Origin: Modestobacter sp. VKM Ac-2985
GTDB lineage: Bacteria; Actinomycetota; Actinomycetes; Mycobacteriales; Geodermatophilaceae
NCBI RefSeq assembly: GCF_026967925.1
Contig: NZ_JAPVBI010000001.1
Coordinates: forward strand, 372,001 to 436,000
DNA length: 64,000 nucleotides
Reading direction: 5' to 3'
Shown piece by piece: positions 31,346 to 39,998 of the stretch. Numbering within the stretch: position 1 is the first letter of the stretch; every line of letters begins with the position of its first letter. The position numbers were made by a program, and so were the translations under genes. Under the pieces are notes generated by a model. That model made no database searches. It worked only from the letters and a program-made list of their open reading frames with translations, and was not told the DNA's origin.

Positions 31346-31399
31346 GGACCCCGTCCCCCTCATCCCTCGCGAGCTCGGGACGAGCCTCTGGACGGGGCC
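31346..31399. terminator. Bidirectional terminator between marP and ephE
   Basis: GGaCCCCGTCC pairs with GGACGGGGCC (one bulged A) around a 33-nt loop that can itself fold, in the convergent gap. Confidence 0.65.
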
Positions 31400-31436
31400 A
31401 CGGCGCGGGACCCTGCAGTGGGGCCGTTCCATCGGG

Positions 31437-32360
31437 CTACCTTGCCCAGGCGGCGATGGCGGCGGTGACCTCGTCGGGGGCCTCCTCGTGCGGGAAGTGC
31501 CCCACGCCGGGCAGCTCCCGCCACTCGTAGGCGCCGGCCACGTAGCGCCCGGACCCGCGGGCGGTCGCGGGCAGCACCGCGGGGTCCAGTGCCCCGTGCA
31601 GCTGCAGGGTGGGTGCGGTGACGGGCGCGGCCATCCGCCGGGCGAACCGCCATCCGTCCGGGCGCAGCTGCGAGCGACCGGCCCAGCGGTAGTACTCCAT
31701 CGCCCCGTAGGCCGCCTGTGGGATGCGGCTGGCCGATCGGTACCGGGTCACGGCCTCGGCGAAGTCGGCGGTGTGCACCCAGGAGGGGCCGGCCCAGCGG
31801 CGCATCAGCTCGGCCACCGGGTCGTCGTCGGGCCGGGTCAGGCGCCGTTCGGGCAGCCGGGGGAGCTGGAAGGGCAGCGCGTAGGCCAGGGCCCGCCGCT
31901 GCCGGGGATCACCGACCGAGCTGCGCAGCCGCCGGGGGTGTGCAGCCGAGACGACCACGAGACCGCGCACGCTCCGGGGGTGCAGCGCGGCCATCGTCCA
32001 GGCGACCAGGCCACCCCAGTCGGAGCCGACGACGACCGCCTCCTCCTCGCCGAGCGCGCGGACCACCGCGGCGGCGTCGGCGGCGGCGGTCGGCAGGTCG
32101 TACCCGCGGGGCGGCTTGTCACTGGCGCCGTAGCCCCGCAGGTCGGGAGCGACCACCCGGAACCCGGCGGCGGCCAGGCCGGTCAGCTGGGCACGCCAGG
32201 ACCACCAGAACTGCGGGAACCCGTGCAGCAGCAGCACCAGCGGGCCGCTGCCGGCCTCGGCCGCGTGCAGCCGGACGCCGTTGGCCGAGACGTCCCGGTG
32301 TGCCCACGGCCCCGGGAGCAGGACGCTGGTGGCGTCGGGCCGCTCCTCGGGCACCGTCAC
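31437..32360 (-). CDS. Epoxide hydrolase-like alpha/beta hydrolase (EphE-like)
   Basis: 307 residues. LLLHGFPQFWWSWRAQ is the oxyanion HGFP motif; GSDWGGLVAW carries an Asp nucleophile, as in epoxide hydrolases and haloalkane dehalogenases; GVGHFPHEE has the His. Position matches ephE (Rv3670). Cytosolic. The start is uncertain: GTG 32360 fits the hydrolase N-terminus but GAGGAG lies about 19 nt upstream; it follows the holin-like gene by 74 nt on the same strand. Confidence 0.85.
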   Translation of the reverse strand: MTVPEERPDATSVLLPGPWAHRDVSANGVRLHAAEAGSGPLVLLLHGFPQFWWSWRAQLTGLAAAGFRVVAPDLRGYGASDKPPRGYDLPTAAADAAAVVRALGEEEAVVVGSDWGGLVAWTMAALHPRSVRGLVVVSAAHPRRLRSSVGDPRQRRALAYALPFQLPRLPERRLTRPDDDPVAELMRRWAGPSWVHTADFAEAVTRYRSASRIPQAAYGAMEYYRWAGRSQLRPDGWRFARRMAAPVTAPTLQLHGALDPAVLPATARGSGRYVAGAYEWRELPGVGHFPHEEAPDEVTAAIAAWAR

Positions 32361-32434
32361 GGCGACGCCCGGTCGGGGCTCCTCGGCTCGGGGCGTCCCG
32401 CGTCGGGTGAACCGGCGGGCCCCGTCTCCCGGCT

Positions 32435-32965
32435 TCAGCGCAGGGGGGCGTGCGCGTCCTGGCGGACGACCTGGCCGTCCCGCACGGTCGGCAGGTCGTG
32501 GGTCCGCTTGCCGGGGGCCTCGCGACGCATGACGTCGGGGAGGTCCTGCAGCGTCTCGATGGTGCGCTCGGGCTTCTTGATCTTCTTGACCAGTCGCCAG
32601 CCGATGAAGCCGACGATCGCAGCCACCAGGACCAGCAGCGCGAAGACGATGAGGAACGCCGCCCACCGGGGGAGCCAGACGGCGAGCAGTTCGGCGAGGA
32701 AGAAGAAGAAGAAGAAGCCGGCGAAGGCCAGCATCGCGCCCGCGGCGGCGAAGGCGGCGGCGCCGGCCCCCCCGCGCTTGACCGACGTGCCGATCTCGGC
32801 CTTGGCCAGCTCGATCTCGCTGCGCACGAGGGTGGACACGTCGGCCATCGCGCTCTTGGCGAGCGTGCCGACCGAGGGCTCGGCAGGCCCGGTGGGACGC
32901 CCCGCGAGCGGAGTCGCTCCGGCGGGTCGACCCGCCGGCGGAGTCGTCGAGACACTGTGGGCCAC
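32435..32965 (-). CDS. Phage-holin-family (DUF1469) membrane protein
   Basis: 176 residues. An amphipathic segment (LVRSEIELAKAEIGTSVKRGGAG in two parts) leads to two helices, the first with six consecutive Phe (GFFFFFFLAEL), the second VFALLVLVAAIVGFIGW. This is the actinobacterial Phage_holin_3_6 type, a chromosomal protein and not a sign of a prophage. GTG 32965 chosen for GGAGG 8 nt upstream. Position equals Rv3669. Confidence 0.82.
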   Translation of the reverse strand: MAHSVSTTPPAGRPAGATPLAGRPTGPAEPSVGTLAKSAMADVSTLVRSEIELAKAEIGTSVKRGGAGAAAFAAAGAMLAFAGFFFFFFLAELLAVWLPRWAAFLIVFALLVLVAAIVGFIGWRLVKKIKKPERTIETLQDLPDVMRREAPGKRTHDLPTVRDGQVVRQDAHAPLR

Positions 32966-33083
32966 GGATGGCTCCTCCCTGGTCGGTGCCGATCGGACGA
33001 CGCGGCACGTGCTGTCCGGGTGATCGTGCCGCATGCCGGGGTTCATCGCTGTCCGGGGTCACCCGGGCGGGCCACGGCGCCGC

Positions 33084-33818
33084 TCAGGCGATGTCGCAGC
33101 GGCACCGGCAGTCGACCACGTGCGGGACCGCCCGTCCTTCCGCGGAGAGCGCCGCGTCACCGAAGAGGAGCTCGTCACACGCTGCCGGGCAGCTGCAGGT
33201 CAGCACCGGGAGGCCGAGGGAGCGCTGCTCGGTGCCGCGGAGGACTCGTCGCTCCCGCTCCCGCTCCCGCTGCCGGGCGACGGCGGCGCGGCGCCGGGCG
33301 CGGGCCCGGTCGTCCAGGCTGTCTCCAGGCCGGGGCAGCTGGTGGTCGGCAGGTGTGCCGGTGGCTGCCCGGAACCGGTCTCGCAGCCGTCGCCCCCGGT
33401 CGAAGGTGTACCAGGGTGGGGTCCGGCTGTAGCGCTCCTCGCCGTGCCACCAGCCCTCGTCCCCGTGGCGGACGTCCAGATGCGCCGGGAAGAGACGACC
33501 GCGACCGTCCCGGACGGCGTCGGGCGTCATGCCGGGCACCTCCCGGCCGGACGCATCGAGGAGCCCCAGCCGGAGCCCGGCCAGCGTTGCCGCCCGGGCC
33601 AGCACGCCTGCCGGGAGGTCCCGGGCGCCGGTCTCGACCTGGGCGACCGTGGAGGCGGCGACGCCGAGCGCCCCCGCGAGCTCCCGTTGAGAGAGGTCGG
33701 CGGTGCGGCGGATGCGGCGCAGCAGCGATCCGACGGGGAGGGGCGCGCCATCGGCCAGCACGCCCGTACCCGGCGAGCCCGTACCCGGCACGGGCTCGCC
33801 GGGTACGTCGTCCGTCAC
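33084..33818 (-). CDS. XRE-type HTH protein with FPAHLD-WW domain and Cys cluster (copy 2)
   Basis: 244 residues from GTG 33818. HTH LSQRELAGALGVAASTVAQ, conserved domain FPAHLDVRHGDEGWW with TFDRGRRLRDRF and RPGDSLDDRARARRR, then a Cys-rich end (LTCSCPAAC and CRCRCDIA). Paralogue of the protein at 9879-10655. The Cys spacing C-x-C-x3-C and C-x-C-x-C-D suggests a metal site. Family not recognised. The start is uncertain; the long upstream reading frame runs into the inverted repeat, so it is not coding there. Lies downstream of acs, same strand, but 277 nt away with its own control region. Confidence 0.72.
   Translation of the reverse strand: MTDDVPGEPVPGTGSPGTGVLADGAPLPVGSLLRRIRRTADLSQRELAGALGVAASTVAQVETGARDLPAGVLARAATLAGLRLGLLDASGREVPGMTPDAVRDGRGRLFPAHLDVRHGDEGWWHGEERYSRTPPWYTFDRGRRLRDRFRAATGTPADHQLPRPGDSLDDRARARRRAAVARQRERERERRVLRGTEQRSLGLPVLTCSCPAACDELLFGDAALSAEGRAVPHVVDCRCRCDIA
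33765..33807 (-). repeat. 18-bp inverted repeat at the start of XRE copy 2
   Basis: Perfect arms CGTACCCGGCGAGCCCGT and ACGGGCTCGCCGGGTACG with a 7-nt centre, beginning about 11 nt inside the coding region. It encodes the Gly/Pro-rich stretch PGEPVPGTGSPGTG and would form a stable hairpin right after the start codon. Confidence 0.7.
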
Positions 33819-33924
33819 CCGTCCGATGGTGCCGTCTCGGCCATGGCGACGCGGCGCAGACAGGCGCGCCTGTGGACGGGCAAGAGCCTGCTGGCCGGCG
33901 CGGAGCCCGACCGGGTCAGGTGCT

Positions 33925-33975
33925 GGCGGAGCTTGTGCTCTGCTCACTGGTGGTGAGCAGAGCACAAGCTCCGCC
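33925..33975. promoter_or_regulatory. 23-bp inverted repeat upstream of XRE copy 2 (candidate operator)
   Basis: Perfect arms of 23 bp (left arm begins GGCGGAGCTTGTGCTCTGCT) and a 5-nt centre. It contains GTGCTCTG (33935-33942) and CAGAGCAC (33958-33965) 15 nt apart, the same half-sites and spacing as at 10753-10791. It also lies 120 nt past the acs stop and could additionally end acs transcription. Confidence 0.65.
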
Positions 33976-34042
33976 GATGCCCCTCGCAGCCCCCGTCCGC
34001 CTGACGCATGGCAGCGGGGCCTGGGGGCGCCCGGGTCGCTGC

Positions 34043-34074
34043 GTCGAACCCGGTGGCCGTCGAACCCGGTGGCC
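34043..34074. repeat. 16-bp tandem duplication after acs
   Basis: GTCGAACCCGGTGGCC occurs twice head to tail between the acs stop and the inverted repeat. No function seen. Confidence 0.8.
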
Positions 34075-34095
34075 GTCGGAGCTCGGGGTGTCTCC

Positions 34096-36063
34096 TCAGT
34101 CCTCGCTGGGGGCGGCAGGGAGCTTGGAGCTGATCAGCTCCATCACCGAGGAGTCGGTCAGGGTGCTGACGTCGCCCAGTTCCCGGTTCTCCGCGATGTC
34201 CCGCAGCAGCCGGCGCATGATCTTCCCCGAGCGGGTCTTGGGGAGCTCGGCGACGACCATGATCTGGCGCGGGCTGGCGATCGGCCCGATCTCCTTGCGG
34301 ACGTGCTGGCGCAGCACCTTCACCAGGTCCTCGCCGGAGTCGACGGCGTCCCCGCGCAGGATCACGAAGGCGACGATGCCCTGGCCGGTGGTGGGGTCGG
34401 TCGCGCCGACGACCGCGGCCTCGGCCACCGTCGGGTGGCTGACCAGCGCGGACTCGACCTCGGTGGTGGAGATCCGGTGCCCGGAGACGTTCATGACGTC
34501 GTCGACCCGGCCGAGCAGCCAGATGTCGCCGTCCTCGTCGAGCTTGGCGCCGTCGCCGGCGAAGTAGACGCCCTCGCCGTAGCGGCTCCAGTACGTGTCC
34601 TTGTACCGCTCGTCGTCCCCCCAGATCGTGCGCAGCATCGCCGGCCAGGGCTCGGTGAGCACCAGGTAGCCGGTGGCGCCGGGCTCGATCGGCTTGCCCT
34701 CCTCGTCGACCACGCTGGCCGCGATGCCCGGGAACGGGCGCTGCGCGGAGCCGGGCTTCAGGGTGGTCGTGCCCGGCAGCGGCGTGATCATGTGGGCGCC
34801 GGTCTCGGTCTGCCACCAGGTGTCCACGATCGGGCAGCGGCCGCCGCCGATGTTCTTGTGGTACCAGAGCCAGGCCTCGGGGTTGATCGGCTCGCCGACC
34901 GAGCCGAGCAGCCGCAGCGAGGAGAGGTCGAAGCCGGCCGGGACGTCGTCGCCCCACTTCATGAACGTGCGGATCGTGGTCGGGGCGGTGTACAGGATCG
35001 TGACCCCGTACTGCTGCACGATCTCCCACCAGCGGCCCCGGTGCGGGGTCTCCGGGGTGCCCTCGTACATCACCGAGGTGGCCCGGTTGGCCAGCGGCCC
35101 GTAGACGATGTAGCTGTGCCCGGTGACCCAGCCGACGTCGGCCGCGGTCCAGAAGACGTCGGTGTCGGGCTTGAGGTCGAAGGTCGCCCAGTGGGTGTAG
35201 GAGACCTGGGTGAGGTAGCCGCCGGAGGTGTGCAGGATCCCCTTGGGCTTCGCCGTCGTGCCCGAGGTGTACATGATGTAGAGCGGGTGCTCGGCGTCGA
35301 AGGCCTGCGCCTCGTGCTCGGCCGACTGTCCGGCGACCAGCTCGTGCCACCAGACGTCGCGGCCCTCCGTCCACTCGACGTCGGTCTCGGTGCGCTTGAC
35401 CACCAGCACGCTGTGCACGCCCTCGGTCTTGGTCAGCGCCTCGTCGACGTTCGGCTTCAGCGGGCTCGGTGCACCCCGCCGGTAGCCGCCGTCGGCGGTG
35501 ATGACCACCTTCGCGCCGGCGTCGGTGATCCGGCTGGCGAGGGCGTCGGGGGAGAAGCCGCCGAAGACGACCATGTGGACGGCGCCGATGCGGGCGCAGG
35601 CCAGCATGGAGATCACCGCCTCGGGGATCATCGGCAGGTAGATCGTGACCCGGTCGCCGGCGGTCACGCCGAGCTCGGTGAGCGCGTTCGCCGCGCGGCA
35701 GACCTCGTCCTTGAGCTCGGCGTAGGTCAGCGTGCGGGTGTCGCCGGGCTCCCCGACCCAGTGGTAGGCGACCTGGTCGCCGTGGCCGGCCTCGACGTGC
35801 CGGTCGACGCAGTTCACCGCGACGTTGAGCTTCCCGCCGACGAACCACTTGGCGAACGGCGGGTTGCTCCAGTCCAGCGCCTGCTCCCAGGGCTCTGCCC
35901 AGTCCAGTCGACGGGCGGCGTCCTCCCAGAAGCCGATCCGGTCGGCGGCTGCACGCTCGAGGACGTCGGGTCCCGCGTTGGCGGACGCGGCCAGCTCCGG
36001 CGGGGGCGGGAAGCCGCCCTCGGGCAGGTGGTCGGACAGGGCCTGATCAGTGGTCTCGCTCAT
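34096..36063 (-). CDS. acs: Acetyl-CoA synthetase
   Basis: 655 residues. Activates acetate to acetyl-CoA through acetyl-AMP. AMP-loop [11 protein letters not shown] near 270, [14 protein letters not shown] near 415, [20 protein letters not shown] hinge and [15 protein letters not shown] near the end with the Lys that is acetylated in relatives (in M. tuberculosis under cAMP control). ATG 36063 preferred (GGAGG 5 nt upstream) over GTG 36069. A TAGGTT box at 36123-36118 is a possible -10. Confidence 0.96.
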   Translation of the reverse strand: MSETTDQALSDHLPEGGFPPPPELAASANAGPDVLERAAADRIGFWEDAARRLDWAEPWEQALDWSNPPFAKWFVGGKLNVAVNCVDRHVEAGHGDQVAYHWVGEPGDTRTLTYAELKDEVCRAANALTELGVTAGDRVTIYLPMIPEAVISMLACARIGAVHMVVFGGFSPDALASRITDAGAKVVITADGGYRRGAPSPLKPNVDEALTKTEGVHSVLVVKRTETDVEWTEGRDVWWHELVAGQSAEHEAQAFDAEHPLYIMYTSGTTAKPKGILHTSGGYLTQVSYTHWATFDLKPDTDVFWTAADVGWVTGHSYIVYGPLANRATSVMYEGTPETPHRGRWWEIVQQYGVTILYTAPTTIRTFMKWGDDVPAGFDLSSLRLLGSVGEPINPEAWLWYHKNIGGGRCPIVDTWWQTETGAHMITPLPGTTTLKPGSAQRPFPGIAASVVDEEGKPIEPGATGYLVLTEPWPAMLRTIWGDDERYKDTYWSRYGEGVYFAGDGAKLDEDGDIWLLGRVDDVMNVSGHRISTTEVESALVSHPTVAEAAVVGATDPTTGQGIVAFVILRGDAVDSGEDLVKVLRQHVRKEIGPIASPRQIMVVAELPKTRSGKIMRRLLRDIAENRELGDVSTLTDSSVMELISSKLPAAPSED

Positions 36064-36191
36064 GCGCACCTCCGTGGTCGGGCGCCGCCTGGACTCCGCG
36101 GCGCTGCCTCAGTGCACAACCTATGGCCCCGGTCACCCTGTCGTCAGGTCCGTGCCGCACGCGGTCGGCACGAGGTGGGCAGACTGGGCGG

Positions 36192-36917
36192 GTGAGCGAC
36201 GACGGTGCCCAGGCGCTGGTGGTGTCCCGGCTGCCCGGGGCCGCCGCCCTCGGGCTGCTCGCCCCGCCGTCGGCGGTCGCCGTCCCGGGGCCGCTGCTGG
36301 CCGACCCGGCGTGGACGGCGGAGGTGCTGGCCGCCCGTGCCGTCCGGCAGCGGACCGATGACCGGCGGGTGCTGGCCACCGTGTGGTGGTACTCGGTGTC
36401 CAGCGTGCTCCTCACCCCGGTGCTGGCCGGGCTGGTGACCGGGGTGTCCCTGTCGGCACGGCTGGCGGACACCACCGTGCACGCCCTGGCCGGTGGCGTG
36501 CCGGTGGCGGCGACCACTCGCCGGAGCGGTGGTCGCGACGTGGTGGGCGACCTGCGGACGACGATCGGCTCGGTCGTCGCCGCGGTGGCCGAGGCCGGCG
36601 GGACCCGGGAACGGCCGCTGTGGGCGATCGCCACCGACTCCCTCGCCAACCGGCTGCTCGCCCTCGGACGTGCGGTCGGGGACGAGGGCGCGGTGACCGC
36701 GCTGGCCGGGCCGCTGGCCGCCGCGATCGGGGAGCCGTTGCCCGCGCCGCGCTACGTCGACGTCGGCCGGCCCGGCGGCGGTACGGCCCGGTTCACCCGG
36801 CGCGCCTCCTGCTGCCTGCTCTACCGGGTGCCGCACGAGGTGCTCTGCACCTCGTGCCCGCGCCGGGACCCCGGGGAGCGCCAGGTGCTGCTGGAGGACC
36901 TCGCTGAACGGATGTGA
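36192..36917 (+). CDS. FhuF-like ferric reductase / (2Fe-2S) protein
   Basis: 241 residues. The C-terminal FTRRASCCLLYRVPHEVLCTSCPRR has the C-C-x10-C-x2-C ligand set of the FhuF [2Fe-2S] domain; the N-terminal 200 residues fit the FhuF-like fold (WWYSVSSVLLTP, DTTVHALAGGVP). FhuF reduces ferric siderophores in E. coli; whether this one does is unknown since no siderophore gene is near. GTG start with a CAGACT box 7 nt upstream, possibly leaderless. Divergent from acs. Confidence 0.8.
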   Translation: MSDDGAQALVVSRLPGAAALGLLAPPSAVAVPGPLLADPAWTAEVLAARAVRQRTDDRRVLATVWWYSVSSVLLTPVLAGLVTGVSLSARLADTTVHALAGGVPVAATTRRSGGRDVVGDLRTTIGSVVAAVAEAGGTRERPLWAIATDSLANRLLALGRAVGDEGAVTALAGPLAAAIGEPLPAPRYVDVGRPGGGTARFTRRASCCLLYRVPHEVLCTSCPRRDPGERQVLLEDLAERM

Positions 36918-36933
36918 GCCGAGCGGATGTGAC

Positions 36934-36967
36934 CGGTACGGGGGCGCCACGCGGCGCCCCCGTACCG
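36934..36967. terminator. Bidirectional terminator after the FhuF-like gene
   Basis: Perfect 15-bp stem CGGTACGGGGGCGCC with 4-nt loop, between convergent stops. Confidence 0.85.
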
Positions 36968-36972
36968 ACCGA

Positions 36973-38304
36973 TCAGCAGGCGCCGACGTCGTAGGCCCGC
37001 AGCGGCACCGTGAAGCGGCAGCCGTACTGCGGGTCGGCGACGACCGCGGCGTCGAGCACGTCGTCGCCGGCCGGCCGCACGCCGTCCTCGACCCAGGCGA
37101 CGAGGTCGGTGAACGCCTGCTGGTACTCCTGCGCGCTGAAGTCGCAGTGCGCGACGGCACGGATGGCCCGCTGCACGAGGAGGTCGCTGTTGCCGCGGGC
37201 GGCGGCGTCCCGGGCGTACTCCTGCTCCATGCTGAACGGCACGAACAGGTCGCCCAGGCCGTGCAGCGACAGGACGGGCACGTCGAAGCGTCCGTCGATG
37301 GTGGGCACGCCGGAGAGGCCGCGGCTGCCGCGGTCGGCCCGCACCCGCAGGACCTCCTCGTTCAGCGCCTGCTCCTCGGCCGTCAGCTCCGGGTCGCCGT
37401 CCAGCTGGTAGACGGTGTCCGCGTTGCCGCCGACCGCGCCGCGCTCCTCGCCGAGGCCCGGGTAGACCGGGTAGACGGTGAACAGGAAGTCGGCGAAGGC
37501 GCTGAAACCCAGCTCGAACAGCGGCCGGTCGCCGCCGGTCCGCTGCTCGGTGAGCGCCCGCAGGTCCTCGCCGGCCTCGGTGAGGACGGAGGGGTAGGGG
37601 GTCCCGAGCTCGGCCTTCATCTGCGGCACGGTGGTGGTCAGGTAGTCCGCCGGCGCCGGGTAGACCGGCGGGGTGTCGGTGAGCGCCTGGGCGGCGGCGT
37701 TGTAGTCCAGGAACGTGTCGAACAGCCGTCGGTCGCCCATCACGCCGCAGGCCGGCAGCGCGCCGTCGTAGGCGTTCGGGTACTGCTCGATGCTCACCCC
37801 GGTGACGTGCCCGCCCATCGAGACCCCGGACAGGTAGGTGAGGTCGGCCTTGCCCACGGTCTTCTCGAAGTACTTCAGCAGCCGGTGGGTGCTCTTCACC
37901 CCGGAGACGACGTCGTAACCGTTCTCGGTGTAGCTGGAGGCGGCCCAGGCGTAGCCCTCGTCGACCAGGTGCTGCCGGAGGCCGTCGGGTGGGGAGTCGA
38001 CCGTCAGGGTCGGGCCGGTGCCGCGGTACCCGTGCGCCCACATGACCAGGTCGCCGTTCCAGTCCGCCGGCACCTCGATCCGGTAGCCGGCGTCCTTCAG
38101 CACGCCCCAGGTGCGGGTGGTGGTGGTGCCCGGCAGCGCCTCGAACGGCAGCGCCGCCTCGTCGACGACGTACTCGACCTCGGGCGACTGCGGGTACTGG
38201 GGGGCGGGCTGGTGCGTCGGCTGGGCCGTGGCCGGGCCGGTGAACACGGTGCTGACCAGGGCCAGCGCCATCGGCGCGAGCAGCAGTCGGGTGGGGTGGC
38301 GCAT
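36973..38304 (-). CDS. Secreted alpha/beta hydrolase
   Basis: 443 residues. Signal peptide (RLLLAPMALALVSTVFTGPATA, cleavage near residue 27). Nucleophile elbow SGVSMGGHV near 162; Asp and His candidates in LHGLGDLFVP and AVAHCDFS. Cys in PACGVMG, YGCRF and GAC suggests disulfides. Overall a secreted esterase/lipase or tannase-like enzyme; substrate unknown. ATG with GGAGG 5 nt upstream. Monocistronic, minus strand. Confidence 0.8.
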   Translation of the reverse strand: MRHPTRLLLAPMALALVSTVFTGPATAQPTHQPAPQYPQSPEVEYVVDEAALPFEALPGTTTTRTWGVLKDAGYRIEVPADWNGDLVMWAHGYRGTGPTLTVDSPPDGLRQHLVDEGYAWAASSYTENGYDVVSGVKSTHRLLKYFEKTVGKADLTYLSGVSMGGHVTGVSIEQYPNAYDGALPACGVMGDRRLFDTFLDYNAAAQALTDTPPVYPAPADYLTTTVPQMKAELGTPYPSVLTEAGEDLRALTEQRTGGDRPLFELGFSAFADFLFTVYPVYPGLGEERGAVGGNADTVYQLDGDPELTAEEQALNEEVLRVRADRGSRGLSGVPTIDGRFDVPVLSLHGLGDLFVPFSMEQEYARDAAARGNSDLLVQRAIRAVAHCDFSAQEYQQAFTDLVAWVEDGVRPAGDDVLDAAVVADPQYGCRFTVPLRAYDVGAC

Positions 38305-38363
38305 CGGGACCTCCGGGACGTCGTCGTTGACGGTGACCGGACGCTAGCCCCGCGTGGTGTGGA

Positions 38364-38912
38364 TCACATGGGCGGGTCGGCCGCGCGGCGGGCCCGGTAG
38401 GCGGCCACGTGCTCACGGTTGGCGCACGTGCTGTCACAGAACCGCCGGCTGGCGTTCTTGGTGAGGTCGACCAGGACGTCGTCGCAGCCGGAGGCGGCGC
38501 ACCGGCGCAACCGGTCGAGTGCACCGGCGCGCACCACGTCGGCCACTGCCATGGCGGCCTCCACGCCCCACCGGTGGGCGACCGAGGCGTCCGGCTCGGT
38601 GGCGTGCACGTGGTAGCCCCAGTCGTCGTGCCGGACCAGCTGCGGCAGGGCGTTCCCCTCGCGCAGCAACCGGTTGACGATCGCCACCACGCCGTCCTCG
38701 TCGGCGTCCCAGACCCGGGCCAACACCGACCGCAGCTCGTGCACTGCGGCCAGCTCGGCGGCGTCGCCGGCCCGGCTGCCGGTGAACTGCCACTCGTCCA
38801 GGAACGCGGCCAGCGCCGGCGGGTCGGGCAGTCGCTCCTCGCCGTCCCCGGTGGTGTTCACCAGCGCGGCGGCGCTGGCGAGCCCCATCTCGGTGTCATG
38901 GGCAAAGAGCAT
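38364..38912 (-). CDS. CGNR zinc-finger regulator (ABATE domain)
   Basis: 182 residues. N-terminal ABATE domain (LASAAALVNTTGDGEERLPDP, FLDEWQF), C-terminal zinc finger CAASGCDDVLVDLTKNASRRFCDSTCANREHVAAYRAR in parts with the C-x4-C...C-x3-C-x-N-R pattern. Family members are stress- or ligand-responsive regulators. ATG with AGGAG 4 nt upstream. Divergent from an EamA exporter with an inverted repeat between them, so it probably controls that exporter. Confidence 0.85.
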   Translation of the reverse strand: MLFAHDTEMGLASAAALVNTTGDGEERLPDPPALAAFLDEWQFTGSRAGDAAELAAVHELRSVLARVWDADEDGVVAIVNRLLREGNALPQLVRHDDWGYHVHATEPDASVAHRWGVEAAMAVADVVRAGALDRLRRCAASGCDDVLVDLTKNASRRFCDSTCANREHVAAYRARRAADPPM

Positions 38913-38916
38913 GTGA

Positions 38917-38953
38917 CTCCTGTACTCCTCTGCTAGCGTCCGCTGTACAGGAG
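38917..38953. promoter_or_regulatory. Inverted repeat between CGNR gene and EamA exporter
   Basis: CTCCTGTA (38917-38924) and TACAGGAG (38946-38953), 21 nt apart, flank a plus-strand -10 box TAGCGT (38934-38939). The arm at 38917 covers the CGNR ribosome site. Likely shared operator. Confidence 0.5.
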
Positions 38954-38990
38954 CGTACGTCGGTTGGCTCCTGACGAGGAGGTGTCTGCC

Positions 38991-39968
38991 GTGCTGGACC
39001 GCCGGACCGGGCTGATCGGACTGCTGCTGGCCGTGGTCTCCGCGGCCGCGTTCGGCACCTCGGGGGTGTTCGCCACCGCCCTGCTGGACGCCGGCTGGAC
39101 CGCCGGCTCTGCCGTGACCGTGCGGGTCGGGGTGGCGTCGGTGGCGCTGGCCGTCCCGGCCCTGGTCCAGCTGCGGGGCAGGTGGTCGCTGCTGCGGGCC
39201 AACGCCGGCGCCGTCCTGGCCTTCGGCGCGCTGGCCGTCGCGCTGCCCCAACTGGCCTACTTCTACGCCGTCTCCCGGCTGTCGGTGGGCGTGGCGCTGC
39301 TGCTGGAGTACTCCGGGGTGCTGCTCGTCGTGCTGTGGACCTGGGCGCGGCTCGGGCAACGGCCGAGCCGGGTCACCGGCGCCGGGGTCGTGGTGGCCGT
39401 CGGCGGTCTGGTGCTGGTCCTCGACGTGCTCAGCGGCGCGCAGATCGACCCGCTGGGCGTGATGTGGGGGCTGATCGCAGCGGTGGGGCTTGCCTCCTAC
39501 TTCGTCCTCTCCGCGCACTCCGACGACGCGCTGCCGCCGCTGGTCAGCGCCTGGGCCGGGCTCGGGGTGGGTGCCCTGACGCTCGGGGCGGCGGCTCTCG
39601 TCGGCGTCCTCCCGTGGCGCACCACCGCCGTGGACGTCGAGCTGGCCGGCCGGTCGACCAGCTGGCTGGTGCCGGTGCTCGGCGTGGCATTGGTGTCGGC
39701 GGCGCTCGCCTACGCCACCGGGATCGCCGCCGTCCGGCGGCTCGGCTCGCGGCTCAGCTCGTTCGTCGGTCTGAGCGAGGTGCTGTTCGCGGTGGTGGCG
39801 GCCTGGCTGGCGCTGGGGCAGCAGCCGAGCGTCGTACAGCTGGTCGGCGGGGTCGTCGTCCTGGTGGGGATCGTGCTGGTCCGGCTGGGGGAGGACCGCC
39901 CGCCGGCCGACACGGCCGACGTGGACCCGGTGCCGGCTGTCGCGGAGCCGCAGACGCCCGGGCGGTGA
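38991..39968 (+). CDS. EamA/DMT-family exporter
   Basis: 325 residues, ten helices in two EamA repeats (about 10-140 and 155-290); LLLEYSGVLLVVLWTWARLGQRPS and the matching LSEVLFAVVAAWLALGQQPS are the repeat ends. Drug/metabolite transporter superfamily; substrate unknown. GTG 38991 chosen (GAGGAGG 8 nt upstream); GTG 38982 is in frame too. Divergent from its probable CGNR regulator. Confidence 0.87.
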   Translation: MLDRRTGLIGLLLAVVSAAAFGTSGVFATALLDAGWTAGSAVTVRVGVASVALAVPALVQLRGRWSLLRANAGAVLAFGALAVALPQLAYFYAVSRLSVGVALLLEYSGVLLVVLWTWARLGQRPSRVTGAGVVVAVGGLVLVLDVLSGAQIDPLGVMWGLIAAVGLASYFVLSAHSDDALPPLVSAWAGLGVGALTLGAAALVGVLPWRTTAVDVELAGRSTSWLVPVLGVALVSAALAYATGIAAVRRLGSRLSSFVGLSEVLFAVVAAWLALGQQPSVVQLVGGVVVLVGIVLVRLGEDRPPADTADVDPVPAVAEPQTPGR

Positions 39969-39998
39969 CCCGGCCGCTGCATCACCGGCCCTCGGGTG

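Noticed and set aside
32690-32720. GAA/TTC simple repeat
   Set aside because: Encodes the Phe run of the membrane helix of the holin-like protein.
31437-33062. Single long frame joining the holin-like region to the hydrolase
   Set aside because: The upstream part is a shadow of the holin-like gene in another frame; no fusion is supported.
36840-36860. A further GTGCTCTG within a small palindrome
   Set aside because: It is codons of the Fe-S motif (E-V-L-C-T) in the FhuF-like gene and lacks the partner half-site at 15 nt.
38354-38372. TGTGGATCACA near the secreted hydrolase start
   Set aside because: Spacing of only 2 nt does not fit CRP, and it is partly inside the CGNR stop region.
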